A stretch of DNA of 64,000 nucleotides from Prevotella sp. (GTDB lineage: Bacteria; Bacteroidota; Bacteroidia; Bacteroidales; Bacteroidaceae): positions 37,184 through 101,183 of the forward strand of contig JAFYDA010000002.1 in the NCBI GenBank assembly GCA_017545045.1, in the 5' to 3' direction. The position numbers were made by a program, and so were the translations under genes. Within the stretch, counting starts at the first letter, position 1. The number at the start of each line of letters is the position of its first letter. The notes beneath the pieces were generated by a model. It was not told the DNA's origin. It was given only the letters and a program-made list of their open reading frames with translations, and searched no databases. This document shows, in pieces, positions 43,791 to 53,997 of the stretch.

Positions 43791-45641
43791 TCAGAAGTTC
43801 ACGAGGAATGCCAGGCCCAGGGTAAAGTAGTTCATCTTCTTGGTTTTCTTGAACTCGATGGGCTCCAGTAGGAAGTCGTTGATCGAAGCTTGTTGCATCA
43901 GCGCGTAAGTAGCATCGGTCACACCAGTCTTCATGAAGTGGTAAGGATCGTATTTCAGCGTGAAGTCCTTCTCGGTGTAGTCGTAGTCGCAATACAGCCG
44001 CCATGAGAAGTTTGACTTATACTTGTAAGTCAGCGAAAGGCCTGTGCCGAATGATGTAGAGCTCTTGGCACCCAGGGTCAGATAGTCCCACTCATCGGTC
44101 CATTTCTCACCTGTATTCGTCGGATAGTCCAGATAAGCCAGGTCTTTGATTGCCTCGCCATTGATGTTCTGCATGGTTATGATATAGTCGATATCCTTTT
44201 TGTTACCCTCGGCATAGCCGTCGATGTCCAGCTCCTGGGTGAACGAACGTCCGATAAGGGCCTTGGTACCCAGGGCAAAATGACTGCCCAGAGGCAGGTT
44301 GAAATACAAACCTAAACTGCCGGTGAACTCAGCCAGGTGGTCGCTTTTCACAACACCGTGGATGTCGGTGACAGGTGCATTGGCTTTCAATGCATCTTCG
44401 GTGTCCTTGTAACCGATATCATTCAAGAACTGGAAATAATTTTCTATCTCAGTAGACTTGTCAAAACGTTCGGGGTAACAATATTCGTAGCTGGGTATCA
44501 TGCCTTCCCATGCATTCCAGTCTTCCATCAGCAAATACTCGGAATATTTTCCGAAGCTCTTCGCTGACATGGCACGGACACGAAGGCGTCCGCCGACACC
44601 AACATACTTATTGAAGAAGTAGGCACCTTCGGCATCGACCACTGTTGCCGCACGGAACTGGATCTGGTCGTCTTCGTCAGCTTCAATCTTGGCACCCTCA
44701 TAGCCTATAACGTCTGCCCCATTGAAGTCGATGCTCTTATTGCCTATTCCCAAACCCATTGAGATGCTGAAGAACGAGGGCTTCTCGGAGTTTATCCCCA
44801 AGTCGTTGCGAAGCAGACCCTTTCCCTTGAACAGCAGGTCGCCGATGGCGTAACCTAACTCTGTGGACAGGATACCGATGCCGGCACCCGACATGACGTC
44901 GCTCACCCAGTGGCGATTGTTCAGTACACGCATGACGCCAGTGGCTGTAGCAGCACCATAGCCGGCTACAGAGAACCACGGCGAACGGGTCAGACCGTAC
45001 TCTTTGTGCAGCAAAGTAGCACCAACAAACGATGTGGCAGTGTGTCCTGAGGGCCATGAGTTGGCTGTCGAACCATCGGGACGCATTTCCTTGGCGGTAT
45101 ATTTGATGCCGTTGACAAAGCCGGCCATGATACCATACGACAAAGCTGCACTGGCTAACAGACGAGGCCAGTCGCTACGACCCTCAACGCCACCCAGTTT
45201 CAGACCTACTACGGCTGCGGGGCCGAAGAACTGAAGATAGTCGTCGACGCCAGTCTTGAAGTCGCTGAGCAGCTGGGTATTCTTTTTACCGCCGTTTTCG
45301 ACTTTCTGGTTGACACGGAACATGGCTTTGTCGCTCTTGAGGGCCCATCCGGCAGCAAACAAAGGAACACCCACAAAGGTCATGTCGTCCATGAACTTGT
45401 AGGGCTTCACTCCAGGGTTAGTTTTCGACTTAAAGAAATCAAAGTCAGGTTTCCATGCCTGATTGGCAGTTTTCATGAAATCTGTATTGGAAACGTTGAG
45501 CGTTAGTATAGGGCGACTACTTGCAACTTCGCCATAGTTGAGCTTGGGCTCTAATTCAGGTACGGTGAGTTTCATATCCTCTGCGTAAGTCGAGAGTGTA
45601 ATACCCAACAGGCAGATTGCAATTATCAATACCTTTTTCAT
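43791..45641 (-). CDS. PAP2 phosphatase fused to an outer-membrane beta-barrel
   Basis: A 616-residue protein with a signal peptide ([20 protein letters not shown]). Residues about 130-270 form a type 2 phosphatidic acid phosphatase domain with its three motifs: KYTAKEMRP (K-x6-RP), [10 protein letters not shown] (PSGH) and [11 protein letters not shown] (R-x5-H-x3-D; the usual Ser before Arg is Met). Residues about 290-616 are alternating strands that end in Phe (LGLAFLVNF), the pattern of an outer-membrane barrel. A likely role is dephosphorylation of a lipid such as lipid A or a polyprenyl or glycerophospholipid phosphate at the outer membrane; this is inference. It stands between era and der on the same strand. 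Confidence 0.88.
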   Translation of the reverse strand: MKKVLIIAICLLGITLSTYAEDMKLTVPELEPKLNYGEVASSRPILTLNVSNTDFMKTANQAWKPDFDFFKSKTNPGVKPYKFMDDMTFVGVPLFAAGWALKSDKAMFRVNQKVENGGKKNTQLLSDFKTGVDDYLQFFGPAAVVGLKLGGVEGRSDWPRLLASAALSYGIMAGFVNGIKYTAKEMRPDGSTANSWPSGHTATSFVGATLLHKEYGLTRSPWFSVAGYGAATATGVMRVLNNRHWVSDVMSGAGIGILSTELGYAIGDLLFKGKGLLRNDLGINSEKPSFFSISMGLGIGNKSIDFNGADVIGYEGAKIEADEDDQIQFRAATVVDAEGAYFFNKYVGVGGRLRVRAMSAKSFGKYSEYLLMEDWNAWEGMIPSYEYCYPERFDKSTEIENYFQFLNDIGYKDTEDALKANAPVTDIHGVVKSDHLAEFTGSLGLYFNLPLGSHFALGTKALIGRSFTQELDIDGYAEGNKKDIDYIITMQNINGEAIKDLAYLDYPTNTGEKWTDEWDYLTLGAKSSTSFGTGLSLTYKYKSNFSWRLYCDYDYTEKDFTLKYDPYHFMKTGVTDATYALMQQASINDFLLEPIEFKKTKKMNYFTLGLAFLVNF

Positions 45642-45691
45642 ATTACTTGTTTTATTTGTGTTCGTTAGTATTGCTATATCGTATCCTATTC

Positions 45692-46579
45692 CTACTCTGG
45701 ATTATAGCCAAAAGCATTAAGCTCACGCTGTGACGAGCGCCAGTCCTTGTCAACTTTGACGAAAGTCTCTAAATAGATAGGCTTGGCAAAGAACTTCTCA
45801 AGGGATTTGCGGGCCTCAGTGCTTACCTTCTTGAGGGCTACACCCTGGTGGCCGATGATGATTCCCTTCTGGGAGTCGCGCTCTACATAGATGACGGCAT
45901 TGATATGGATGTGCTTGTCATCCTCTTTGAACCGCTCAACAGCAACTTCTACGCTATAGGGAATCTCTTTGTCATAATATAGTAGAATCTTTTCACGAAT
46001 AATCTCCGACACAAAAAAGCGCGCTGGCTTGTCGGTCAGCTGATCCTTGTCGAAATAGGCGGGATTCTCAGGTAATAGTTCATGAATACGCTTAAGCAGC
46101 AGGTCTACGCCGAACTTGTTCTTTGCTGAAATAGGCAGGATTTCGGATTTTGGTAACAGGGCGTGCCAGTGCTCAACAATCTCTGCCAACTGAGCGTTAC
46201 CTCCTTTAAGCTCATCAATCTTGTTGATAAGCAAAAGCACAGGAATATCCATTTTCTGCACTTTCTCCAGAAAATCCATATTCTTCTCCGGGTTTTCAAC
46301 CACATCGGTGACGTAGAGCAACACGTCAGCATCAGCGAGCGCTGACTCCGAGAATGCCAACATCGACTCTTGCAATTTGTAGTTAGGCTTTAGCACACCA
46401 GGCGTGTCGCTGAACACAATCTGCATATCGTCGGTGTTGACGATACCCATGATACGATGTCGCGTGGTCTGTGCCTTGAACGTCGCAATAGAAATACGCT
46501 CACCAACCAATTGGTTCATGAGCGTACTTTTACCTACATTGGGATTACCAACAATATTTACGAATCCTGCTTTATGCAT
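45692..46579 (-). CDS. era: Ribosome biogenesis GTPase Era
   Basis: Binds the 3' end of 16S rRNA during 30S assembly. The 295-residue product has G1 [11 protein letters not shown]3 DTPGVLKP and G4 INKIDE, then the C-terminal KH domain with the signature [18 protein letters not shown]. Its start overlaps the end of fabH by 8 bp. It is followed by the PAP2 gene after 50 bp. Confidence 0.97.
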   Translation of the reverse strand: MHKAGFVNIVGNPNVGKSTLMNQLVGERISIATFKAQTTRHRIMGIVNTDDMQIVFSDTPGVLKPNYKLQESMLAFSESALADADVLLYVTDVVENPEKNMDFLEKVQKMDIPVLLLINKIDELKGGNAQLAEIVEHWHALLPKSEILPISAKNKFGVDLLLKRIHELLPENPAYFDKDQLTDKPARFFVSEIIREKILLYYDKEIPYSVEVAVERFKEDDKHIHINAVIYVERDSQKGIIIGHQGVALKKVSTEARKSLEKFFAKPIYLETFVKVDKDWRSSQRELNAFGYNPE

Positions 46580-47582
46580 CTTTTTGTCCGTTATAAGCCC
46601 ACTTGTAATAGCTTGCCCCGTGAACGAAGCCAGCGCCGAAGGCCGTCAAAATGAGGTTGTCGCCCTTGCGCAGCAAATGCTCATTCTCCCAAAGTGCCAG
46701 AGGAATGGTAGCTGCTGAAGTGTTACCGAAATGCTCGATATTGACCATCACCTGCTCCATGGGCACTTCCAGACGCTTGGCTACAGCCTCAATGATGCGC
46801 ATGTTTGCCTGATGAGGAACAATCCATTGAATGTTATCCTTGTTCAGCCCGTTGCGCTCTGCAATCAGCGCACAGTCATCGCTCATGTTGGTCACGGCAT
46901 AGCGGAACACGGTACGTCCCTCTTGATAGAGGTAATGCAACCTATGGTCAACGGTGAAATGACTGGGTGTGCTGACAGAACCGCCTGCCTTGATATGGAG
47001 GAAAGGCAACCCCTTGCCGTCGCAACGCAAATAGCTGTCCATTACCCCGATATTCTGCTCTTCTGTAGCCTCCAAAAGTACGGCAGCTGCACCGTCGCCA
47101 AAGAGCGGACAGGTCTGCCGATCCTTGTAGTCGACGACGGATGACATCTTGTCGGCACCGATGACGATAACCTTCTTCATCCGTCCGCTCTGAATCATCA
47201 TGGCCGCCTGGTCTAATGAGAAGAGAAATCCACAACAGGCTGCCCAGAAGTCAAACGCGTAGGCATTCTTCAATCCGAGCTTGCCCAAGACAATGCTTGC
47301 CGTCGAGGGAAACTGATAGTCTGCAGTCGAAGTGGTGACGATAAGGGCGTCAATAGTGTCAGGGTCTACCCCCGTTTTCTGCAAGAGTTGCTTAGCGGCC
47401 TTACGCGCCATATAGGAGGTGCCCAGACCTTCCTCCGTCAGAATGCGGCGCTCTTTGATGCCCACACGCGTCATAATCCACTCGTCGTTGGTGTCCACCA
47501 TGCGTGACAACTCATCGTTCGTGAGCACATAGTCAGGCACATAGCCACCAACGCCAGTGATAATCGCGTTGATTCTGCTCAT
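46572..47582 (-). CDS. fabH: 3-oxoacyl-[ACP] synthase III (KAS III)
   Basis: Starts fatty acid elongation by condensing acyl-CoA with malonyl-ACP. The active-site Cys (116 or 117) is in [10 protein letters not shown]. His is in [11 protein letters not shown] and Asn in [12 protein letters not shown], completing the Cys-His-Asn set. The length of 336 is normal. The start ATG shares a base with the rpmF stop (TAATG). The order DUF177, rpmF, fabH, era is an operon. Confidence 0.97.
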   Translation of the reverse strand: MSRINAIITGVGGYVPDYVLTNDELSRMVDTNDEWIMTRVGIKERRILTEEGLGTSYMARKAAKQLLQKTGVDPDTIDALIVTTSTADYQFPSTASIVLGKLGLKNAYAFDFWAACCGFLFSLDQAAMMIQSGRMKKVIVIGADKMSSVVDYKDRQTCPLFGDGAAAVLLEATEEQNIGVMDSYLRCDGKGLPFLHIKAGGSVSTPSHFTVDHRLHYLYQEGRTVFRYAVTNMSDDCALIAERNGLNKDNIQWIVPHQANMRIIEAVAKRLEVPMEQVMVNIEHFGNTSAATIPLALWENEHLLRKGDNLILTAFGAGFVHGASYYKWAYNGQKDA

Positions 47583-47773
47583 TATTCAGCTACTTCGTCC
47601 TCTTTCTTGATAGCAACCTTGCCGCGGTAGTATCCGCAGGTGGGGCATACTGTATGATAGATATAGTAAGCACCACAGTTGGGGCATACTGCCAGTGTAG
47701 GAGCTACTGCCTTGTCGTGAGTACGACGCTTAAGGGTACGGGTTTTTGATTGTCTTCTTTTAGGATGTGCCAT
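47582..47773 (-). CDS. rpmF: Ribosomal protein L32
   Basis: A 63-residue 50S protein. [12 protein letters not shown] at the start and the zinc ribbon CPNCG to CPTCG (two CxxC pairs) identify it. I set the start at ATG 47773; the frame extends upstream to 47824, into the end of the DUF177 gene, without family match. It is coupled to fabH by a TAATG overlap, linking ribosome and fatty acid synthesis genes as in many bacteria. Confidence 0.97.
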   Translation of the reverse strand: MAHPKRRQSKTRTLKRRTHDKAVAPTLAVCPNCGAYYIYHTVCPTCGYYRGKVAIKKEDEVAE

Positions 47774-47787
47774 AATTCTATAACAAT

Positions 47788-48321
47788 TTAACAATTTAAC
47801 TTTAAATTCATTAATTTCTCCCATCGGGGATCAATAGGCTGGTTGGACTCCTCATTACCGCTTCGGTCGGCTGACAGCTCTTCCAGAGCTTTTGTCATTG
47901 CAGGGTTACACTTACCAGGTGCATGCACATGCTGAATGGGTATGGCCAGTGCTATCAATTCATAGATGAGCCACGATGTGTCGAGCATTCCTTCCTCCTC
48001 GTCCACCATTATAGCATCATCTTCCTCTGAGTTGGTGCTGCCCAGTTTCACAACCGTTTGGTAGTCAGTCTCTATAGGCTGTTCCATCAGGTCAAGACAC
48101 CGGTCGCACATGATGCTTACTGTGCCGACGGCGTGAAAATGGAGTTCGAAAAAGCCGGATGCCTTGCGTATAGACAGCGACACATGCAATGCTCCGCTTT
48201 CCACCTCCGTCTGTTCGAGCGCCTTGAAAAAACCGTCGTCCACTGACCACTCCAAAGTTGTTTCCTCTGTCGTAAGGGCTTTCAGGTCAATCTTAAAACG
48301 CTCTAAACTACACATATACAT
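47788..48321 (-). CDS. DUF177 (YceD-like) protein
   Basis: Member of the DUF177 family, encoded just before rpmF in many bacteria and linked to 23S rRNA accumulation in some. The 177-residue product has the central CDRCLDL motif and the acidic EEDDAIMVDEEEG region, ending near DPRWEKLMNLK. The start is ATG 48321 or 48315. The TTG at 48324 is unlikely. A -7 box lies 13 bp upstream. First gene of the rpmF-fabH-era operon. Confidence 0.9.
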   Translation of the reverse strand: MYMCSLERFKIDLKALTTEETTLEWSVDDGFFKALEQTEVESGALHVSLSIRKASGFFELHFHAVGTVSIMCDRCLDLMEQPIETDYQTVVKLGSTNSEEDDAIMVDEEEGMLDTSWLIYELIALAIPIQHVHAPGKCNPAMTKALEELSADRSGNEESNQPIDPRWEKLMNLKLNC

Positions 48322-48334
48322 CAATTTTGGGCTG

Positions 48335-48342
48335 CAAAGTTA
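48335..48342 (-). promoter_or_regulatory. -7 box of the DUF177-rpmF-fabH-era operon
   Basis: TAACTTTG on the minus strand, 13 bp before ATG 48321. The leader would be under ten nucleotides. Confidence 0.55.
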
Positions 48343-48457
48343 CAAACTTTTTTTGAGATACCACAATGAAATTGCAACTTTTTACACATTTTTTGATTTC
48401 TCTTGCTATGAATTGCACACTTACAGGTGTGTGTGCGCAATAATCAGCACTATGGCG

Positions 48458-49180
48458 CTATCTTACCGTCATGTGGAAGCAGCCCTGCTTGACTTCGTAT
48501 TTGATATAGCAACGTCCTTGCTGACGCATGTCGCGCAGTACTTCAGAAAGAACATATTTCAACGTGTCGTTACGAACTTCGCGTCGTTTCGGTCCTTCAG
48601 GTGGCTCCACCGTCTTATAGCGATTATAACAAATGTCGAACGTCGTACCATATAAGTGGCAGGAGTTTTCTGTCGCATTCCCGTTGACACGGCGCAGACG
48701 GGCAACGTCCTCTTCCGTACGAAGTACGCTCGTGACAATCAGACGGTGAAGGGGAACCCCCTTGATATAGAGGCTGTCGAAGAAGGCTTGTCCGATGTCC
48801 TGCAGTAGAACGGCAGCACGGGGCACCAGATAAGGGATGCTCTGGCGGAGAGGATCAATATAATAATAAGGTGAACAAGCCACATACACCAATTCCTTTT
48901 TGCGTGCCTCAGCGTCTGCCCGGTCTTTTACAGGTGTCACACCCCATCTGACAGCCTCCTGCAATTGGACGGCATTGCTATCGGGGAAGGCTGCACTATA
49001 GCTGGGAACGCTCAGAATGCGGTGGAATTTTCCCGTGGCATTTTCTGGTGCTGTCTGAGCAGGGATGTCTGTAGTGTCTGCTCTTCCTGATACTTCAGGG
49101 ACAAATCGTCGCACCACGGCCAACACTAACGTGACGGTCAAGAATGCCGTTAGGAATTGTCTCTTCGTCAGTCGCTTCAT
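48458..49180 (-). CDS. DUF5715-like protein with M15-type peptidase motif
   Basis: A 240-residue protein with one N-terminal membrane anchor (FLTAFLTVTLVLAVVRRF). The C-terminal half has RTEEDVARLRRVNGNA, then SCHLYGTTFDICY, which fits the SxHxxGxxxD zinc motif of M15 (VanY-type) peptidases, and a final CFHMTVR that supplies a third His. This suggests a periplasmic metallopeptidase acting on cell wall peptides, but family DUF5715 has no proven activity that I know of. The start overlaps the SulP stop (TAATG), so it is co-transcribed with the transporter. Confidence 0.75.
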   Translation of the reverse strand: MKRLTKRQFLTAFLTVTLVLAVVRRFVPEVSGRADTTDIPAQTAPENATGKFHRILSVPSYSAAFPDSNAVQLQEAVRWGVTPVKDRADAEARKKELVYVACSPYYYIDPLRQSIPYLVPRAAVLLQDIGQAFFDSLYIKGVPLHRLIVTSVLRTEEDVARLRRVNGNATENSCHLYGTTFDICYNRYKTVEPPEGPKRREVRNDTLKYVLSEVLRDMRQQGRCYIKYEVKQGCFHMTVR

Positions 49181-50898
49181 TACTGTAGTTGTTTAGCACG
49201 CTCTATGGCAATGTCGATGTGACTGCAGATATTGTCGGTTCCCAACATGGTGTCAAAACCTGCCTTGTGGAGTACGCCCTGAACCGTCGGATTCACACCG
49301 GAAAGCACGACTTGAATGCCTTCTTTCTGTGACATTAGACAGAGGTTCGTCAGGTTATGGATGCCTGTCGAGTCAACGAACGGTACTTTACGCATGCGAA
49401 TAATGCGAACCTTGGGACGGACGCCTCGGCCGAGGGCACCCATAATCTCTTCAAACTTGTTGCCGGCTCCGAAGAAATAAGGTCCATTGATCTCGTAGAC
49501 CTCCACGCCTTCTGGAATGGTTAGATGCTCCAGATTGCCAAGCTGGAAATCGCTATTCTCCTCAGCAGGATTGATTTCATCGCTGATGACCTTTACGTCG
49601 GTTGTCTCAGCCATGCGTCGCATGAAGAGCAGGCAGGCACAAATCAGTCCAACCTCAATGGCTACAGTCAAGTCGAAGATGACCGTCAGCAGGAAAGTTA
49701 CCCACAGCACAATGACATCACTCTTAGGATTCTTCATGATGCCTAGGAAAGATCGCCAGCCGCTCATACCGTAACTCACGACCACCAGCACACCTGCGAG
49801 GCAAGCCATGGGAATGTATTGGGCCAGCGGCATAAGGAACAGGAAAATGAGCAATAGAACGGCTGCATGGATGATGCCGGCTATAGGCGTACGTCCGCCA
49901 TTGTTGATATTGGTCATGGTACGGGCAATGGCACCCGTGGCAGGGATACCTCCAAACAGCGGAGAAGCGAGATTGGCTACACCCTGGGCTATTAGCTCCG
50001 TGTTCGAGGAGTGTCGATCACCAATGACACCATCTGCCACTGTAGCCGATAGTAATGATTCAATAGCGCCTAAGACGGCAATGGTCATGGCCGGAGCAAC
50101 CAATCCCTTGATGACCTCCCATGACAATTCTGGTACCTGAGCATCTGGCAATTGATTGGAAATACTGAAACGGTCGCCGATGGTCTCTATGCTTGTCACA
50201 CCGGCATACTGCTTGAGCAAAAGGGCTGCAATTGTCATCACGATGATGGCAATAAGCGAGCCTGGTAGTTTGCTCAGAAATGAGAGATGGGTATTGAGAA
50301 AAGAAAAATGAGTAAGCCGCGGCCAAAGCGTAATAAGTGCCACAGAGCCAATCCCGACCCCAGCACTCCACCAGTCAACAGTGGGAAAAGAACCGAAATA
50401 AGCAATCCATTTCTCTATGAAGTCGCTGGGCACATGTTCCATCGTCATGCCCAGCAAGTCCTTGACTTGTGTGGTGAAAATTGTGAGGGCAATACCACTG
50501 GTGAACCCTACGACAATAGGGTAGGGAATATACTTGATGATAGTGCCTAAATGCATGATGCCAAACATAATCAGGAACACCCCCGCCATAAGCGTGGCAA
50601 TAGTCAGCCCTTCGAAGCCATACTGTTGGATGATACCGTAGATGATAATGATAAATGCGCCTGTAGGACCGCCAATCTGCACCTTGCTGCCACCGAGAAC
50701 GGAAACAATCAGTCCAGCCACGATGGCCGTGATGATGCCCTTTTCGGGAGTAACGCCTGATGCAATACCAAAGGCGATAGCCAGCGGCAAAGCTACGATG
50801 CCGACGATGATTCCTGCCATCAAATCCGTTGAGAACTGCTTCTTGCTGTAATGTCTCAAGATATGTATCAGTTGCGGCTTAAACTCTATTGTTGTCAT
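49180..50898 (-). CDS. SulP-family anion transporter with STAS domain
   Basis: An inner-membrane transporter of 572 residues, of the SLC26/SulP type that carries sulfate, bicarbonate or dicarboxylates. About 12-14 membrane segments run from KKQFSTDLMAGIIVGIVALPLAIAF to LTVAIEVGLICACLLFMRR. GGSKVQIGGPTGAFI matches the family substrate-binding region, and a cytoplasmic STAS domain (about 450-560; VEVYEINGPYFFGAGN, FVDSTGIHNL) ends it. The substrate cannot be assigned. First gene of a two-gene operon with the DUF5715 protein. Confidence 0.93.
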   Translation of the reverse strand: MTTIEFKPQLIHILRHYSKKQFSTDLMAGIIVGIVALPLAIAFGIASGVTPEKGIITAIVAGLIVSVLGGSKVQIGGPTGAFIIIIYGIIQQYGFEGLTIATLMAGVFLIMFGIMHLGTIIKYIPYPIVVGFTSGIALTIFTTQVKDLLGMTMEHVPSDFIEKWIAYFGSFPTVDWWSAGVGIGSVALITLWPRLTHFSFLNTHLSFLSKLPGSLIAIIVMTIAALLLKQYAGVTSIETIGDRFSISNQLPDAQVPELSWEVIKGLVAPAMTIAVLGAIESLLSATVADGVIGDRHSSNTELIAQGVANLASPLFGGIPATGAIARTMTNINNGGRTPIAGIIHAAVLLLIFLFLMPLAQYIPMACLAGVLVVVSYGMSGWRSFLGIMKNPKSDVIVLWVTFLLTVIFDLTVAIEVGLICACLLFMRRMAETTDVKVISDEINPAEENSDFQLGNLEHLTIPEGVEVYEINGPYFFGAGNKFEEIMGALGRGVRPKVRIIRMRKVPFVDSTGIHNLTNLCLMSQKEGIQVVLSGVNPTVQGVLHKAGFDTMLGTDNICSHIDIAIERAKQLQ

Positions 50899-50919
50899 AA
50901 TGATTTAATTTTGAGGCTG

Positions 50920-50927
50920 CAAAGTTA
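50920..50927 (-). promoter_or_regulatory. -7 box of the SulP operon
   Basis: TAACTTTG on the minus strand, 21 bp before the start codon at 50898. Confidence 0.55.
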
Positions 50928-50971
50928 CAAAAAAAATGAGAAATGAGCAGTGGAAAATGGGATTTATTTCG

Positions 50972-50979
50972 TAACTTTG
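50972..50979 (+). promoter_or_regulatory. -7 box of the DUF1846 gene
   Basis: TAACTTTG, 23 bp before ATG 51003. It rules out the in-frame upstream start at 50943. The two divergent -7 boxes are 44 bp apart, so their -33 regions overlap. Confidence 0.55.
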
Positions 50980-51002
50980 CACGCAAAACAAGAAAAGTGA
51001 AG

Positions 51003-52466
51003 ATGAAAATAGGATTCGATAATGAGAAATATCTGAGGATACAATCAGAACACATCCGTGAGCGCATAGCTCAGTTTGATGGGAAGTTGTATCTTGAATT
51101 AGGAGGAAAGTTGTTCGACGACCACCACGCATCACGCGTGCTTCCAGGTTTTAAGCCCGATTCCAAACTCCGCATGCTTGCACAGTTGCGCGATAGTATC
51201 GAGATTGTCATCGTGGTGAGTGCCGAGGACATTGAAAAGAACAAGATACGTGCAGACCTTGGCATTACCTACGACGAGGATGTGCTTCGACTTCGCGACG
51301 AGTTCATGAACCGCAACTTTATGGTAGGTAGTGTGGTTATTACCCACTACGACGGTCAGCGTGCTGCAGACCAGTTCCGCCACCGTCTGGAGCGTTTGGG
51401 CATACGTAGCTATATTCATTATCCCATTGACGGGTATCCTCATAACGTAGAACTGATAGCCTCGGACGAAGGATTTGGAAAGAACGACTTCGTTGAGACC
51501 GAGCGTGAGTTGGTCATCGTTACCGCCCCAGGTCCTGGCAGCGGCAAAATGGCCACTTGTCTTTCACAGCTTTACAACGAGAATAAGCGTGGCGTTCGTG
51601 CCGGGTATGCCAAGTTCGAAACTTTCCCCGTCTGGAATCTGCCGCTGAAACACCCTGTCAACATTGCTTATGAAGCTGCAACTGCTGACTTGAACGATGT
51701 CAACATGATTGATCCCTTCCACTTGGAGGCTTACGACAAAATTGCCGTCAACTACAATCGTGACGTAGAGATTTTCCCTGTGCTGAACGCGCTCTTTGAG
51801 GGTATCTATGGCGAGAATCCCTACAAGTCGCCTACTGACATGGGTGTCAACATGATAGGTTTTTGCATCTCCGATGATGAAGTGTGTTGTCAGGCCAGCC
51901 GCGACGAGATTATCCGTCGCTATTACGATGCCACCAACAAGTTGGCTGACGGTGCCGACAATGAGAATGAGGTTGGCAAAATAAGATTACTCTTTAACCA
52001 GGCCAAGATTACAACGGCCTTCCGTCGTACGACGACTGCCGCCTATGAAAAGAAAATTGAAAGTGGACATACGGCAGCGGCTATCGAATTATCCGACGGT
52101 ACCATTATCACTGCCAAATCGAGCCCTCTGTTAGGTTGCAGTGCTGCGCTGATTCTTAATGCAACAAAGTTCTTGGCCGACATCGACCATGAAACGAAAC
52201 TCATCCCCCAGAGTCTTATAGAACCTGTACAGAAAACCAAGACCGAGTTTCTTGGTGCCAAGAATCCGCGCTTGCATACAGACGAAGTGCTCGTGGCACT
52301 GTCTGTCCTTTCGCCTCATGACGATAATTGCCGCAAGGCCTTGGCCCAGTTGCCACAGCTTCGCGATTGTCAAGTACATTCGACCGTTATGCTCTCTGAA
52401 GTAGACCGCAAGATTTTCAAGAAATTAGGCTGTGGCCTTACATGTGATCCTGTCAGAAAGAAGTAA
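51003..52466 (+). CDS. DUF1846 family protein
   Basis: A cytoplasmic protein of 487 residues covering the whole DUF1846 family (MKIGFDNEKYLRIQSEHIRE at the start, LELGGKLFDDHHASRVLPGF, VTAPGPGSGKMATCLSQLY, CGLTCDP at the end). The GPGSGK sequence (about residues 178-183) looks like a nucleotide- or phosphate-binding loop. The family has no settled function. The gene is followed after 4 bp by an MFS transporter gene, so the pair may handle the same small molecule. No signal peptide or membrane segment. Confidence 0.92.
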   Translation: MKIGFDNEKYLRIQSEHIRERIAQFDGKLYLELGGKLFDDHHASRVLPGFKPDSKLRMLAQLRDSIEIVIVVSAEDIEKNKIRADLGITYDEDVLRLRDEFMNRNFMVGSVVITHYDGQRAADQFRHRLERLGIRSYIHYPIDGYPHNVELIASDEGFGKNDFVETERELVIVTAPGPGSGKMATCLSQLYNENKRGVRAGYAKFETFPVWNLPLKHPVNIAYEAATADLNDVNMIDPFHLEAYDKIAVNYNRDVEIFPVLNALFEGIYGENPYKSPTDMGVNMIGFCISDDEVCCQASRDEIIRRYYDATNKLADGADNENEVGKIRLLFNQAKITTAFRRTTTAAYEKKIESGHTAAAIELSDGTIITAKSSPLLGCSAALILNATKFLADIDHETKLIPQSLIEPVQKTKTEFLGAKNPRLHTDEVLVALSVLSPHDDNCRKALAQLPQLRDCQVHSTVMLSEVDRKIFKKLGCGLTCDPVRKK

Positions 52467-52470
52467 AAAG

Positions 52471-53802
52471 GTGAAAAGACTGAACGATTCGCCAGTTGCA
52501 CGATGGACTGTGCTCTTCATCGTTGCAACAGCCATGATGATGGGCTATTTTGTGAACGATGTAATGTCTCCATTAGAGACGTTATTGGAGATGCCTCGCA
52601 GTCAGGGAGGGTTAGGATGGACACCATCCGACTATGGCTTCTTCTCTGGTGCAGGGAGCTTCATAAATGTGTTCCTTCTAATGCTCTTCTTCTCTGGCAT
52701 CATCCTCGATAAGACGGGCATTCGCTTTACCGGCACTCTGGCCTGCTCTCTTATGGTGGTGGGAACAATCATTAAGTATTATGGGGTGACTGTTCCTATG
52801 GATGGTACTATATCGTTCTTCGAATTCCAGCTGCCAGCCTCTGTTGCGATGGCCTCGCTGGGTTTTGCTATCTTCGGCGTAGGCTATGAGATGACAGGCA
52901 TCACTGTATCAAAGGCAATGGTACGATGGTTCAAGGGACATGAATTAGCACTTGCTATGGGCATCCAGCTTGCTATGGCCCGTTTAGGTACGGCTGCTGC
53001 ATTGAGTCTCTCGGCACCTATAGCTCGCCATTTTTCACTGTCTGCACCGCTACTTGTTGCTTTGTCGTTTCTTATCATCGGACTGTTGGCCTTCCTTGTG
53101 TTCTGTGTCATGGATCGTCGGATGGACATTGGCTCCAGTCGTCAACAAAGTGACGTCAGCGATGAGTTCCGCTGGAGCGATATTGGCATGACGTTACATT
53201 CATCGGGCTTTTGGCTCATTACGCTTTTCTGTGTGCTGTTCTACTCAGCCGTCTCCCCTTTCCTTAAGTTCTCAACTCGTCTGATGGTCATTAAATACGG
53301 CGTCGATCCTGATATTGCCGGCTTTTTCTCCAGTATAGCACCCTTTGGTACCATTCTGATGACACCATTGTTCGGGTTGGTCTATGATCGCTATGGCAAG
53401 GGTGTCTCTATTGTAATTACCGGTGCTTTAATGCTGACTGCCGTTCATTTCGGGTTCTCCTTGCCGATGCATAGCAGTACGATTGCCATTGCGCTGATGG
53501 TCATACTTTCTATTGGCTACTCAATGGCGCCTGCTGCCCTGTGGCCCTGTGTTCCCAAAATCATTCCCTTGAAGTGCTTGGGAACAGCTTACTCCATGAT
53601 TTTCTTTATCCAGAATTTTGGTCGTGCTATTATTCCCATGCTTGTCGGACGTGCCAACGAATCTGACCCCACCTATACCTCGTCGATGCTCATCTTCGGC
53701 TTTACGGCATTAGGGGCTGTCGCTGTTGCCGTCACCATGTTGATGGTTGACCATCGTAAGGGCTACGGGCTGCAATTGCCAAATATAACTTTTTCCCACT
53801 AA
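52471..53802 (+). CDS. MFS transporter
   Basis: A 443-residue major facilitator protein with about 12 membrane segments (WTVLFIVATAMMMGYFVND at the start, FIQNFGRAIIPMLVG near the end) and a central cytoplasmic loop (MDRRMDIGSSRQQSDVSDEF). I chose GTG 52471, four bases after the DUF1846 stop; GTG codons at 52432 and 52444 would place the start inside that gene. The substrate is unknown. Three bases separate its stop from the convergent xseB stop. Confidence 0.88.
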   Translation: MKRLNDSPVARWTVLFIVATAMMMGYFVNDVMSPLETLLEMPRSQGGLGWTPSDYGFFSGAGSFINVFLLMLFFSGIILDKTGIRFTGTLACSLMVVGTIIKYYGVTVPMDGTISFFEFQLPASVAMASLGFAIFGVGYEMTGITVSKAMVRWFKGHELALAMGIQLAMARLGTAAALSLSAPIARHFSLSAPLLVALSFLIIGLLAFLVFCVMDRRMDIGSSRQQSDVSDEFRWSDIGMTLHSSGFWLITLFCVLFYSAVSPFLKFSTRLMVIKYGVDPDIAGFFSSIAPFGTILMTPLFGLVYDRYGKGVSIVITGALMLTAVHFGFSLPMHSSTIAIALMVILSIGYSMAPAALWPCVPKIIPLKCLGTAYSMIFFIQNFGRAIIPMLVGRANESDPTYTSSMLIFGFTALGAVAVAVTMLMVDHRKGYGLQLPNITFSH

Positions 53803-53805
53803 AGA

Positions 53806-53997
53806 TTACTCTTCTGCGAGAATCTTCTTGATTTCCTCATCTGTCTTGGTGAGTTTTTCCTTGCAGAGCTTGATGAGAAGTTGGGCACGCTTGATTTGTT
53901 CCGACATCTGGTCGATGTCGAGCTCATCGTTCTCCATGCGATGGACGATGGCCTGGAGTTCCGCATAGGCGGCTTCGTATTTGATTTCTTCTTTCAT
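53806..53997 (-). CDS. xseB: Exodeoxyribonuclease VII small subunit
   Basis: A 63-residue helical protein that binds the large subunit. YEAAYAELQAIVHRMEND to IDQMSEQIKRAQLLIKLCKEKL is the family pattern. Its ATG overlaps the xseA stop (ATGA), so the two subunits are coupled. Confidence 0.94.
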   Translation of the reverse strand: MKEEIKYEAAYAELQAIVHRMENDELDIDQMSEQIKRAQLLIKLCKEKLTKTDEEIKKILAEE

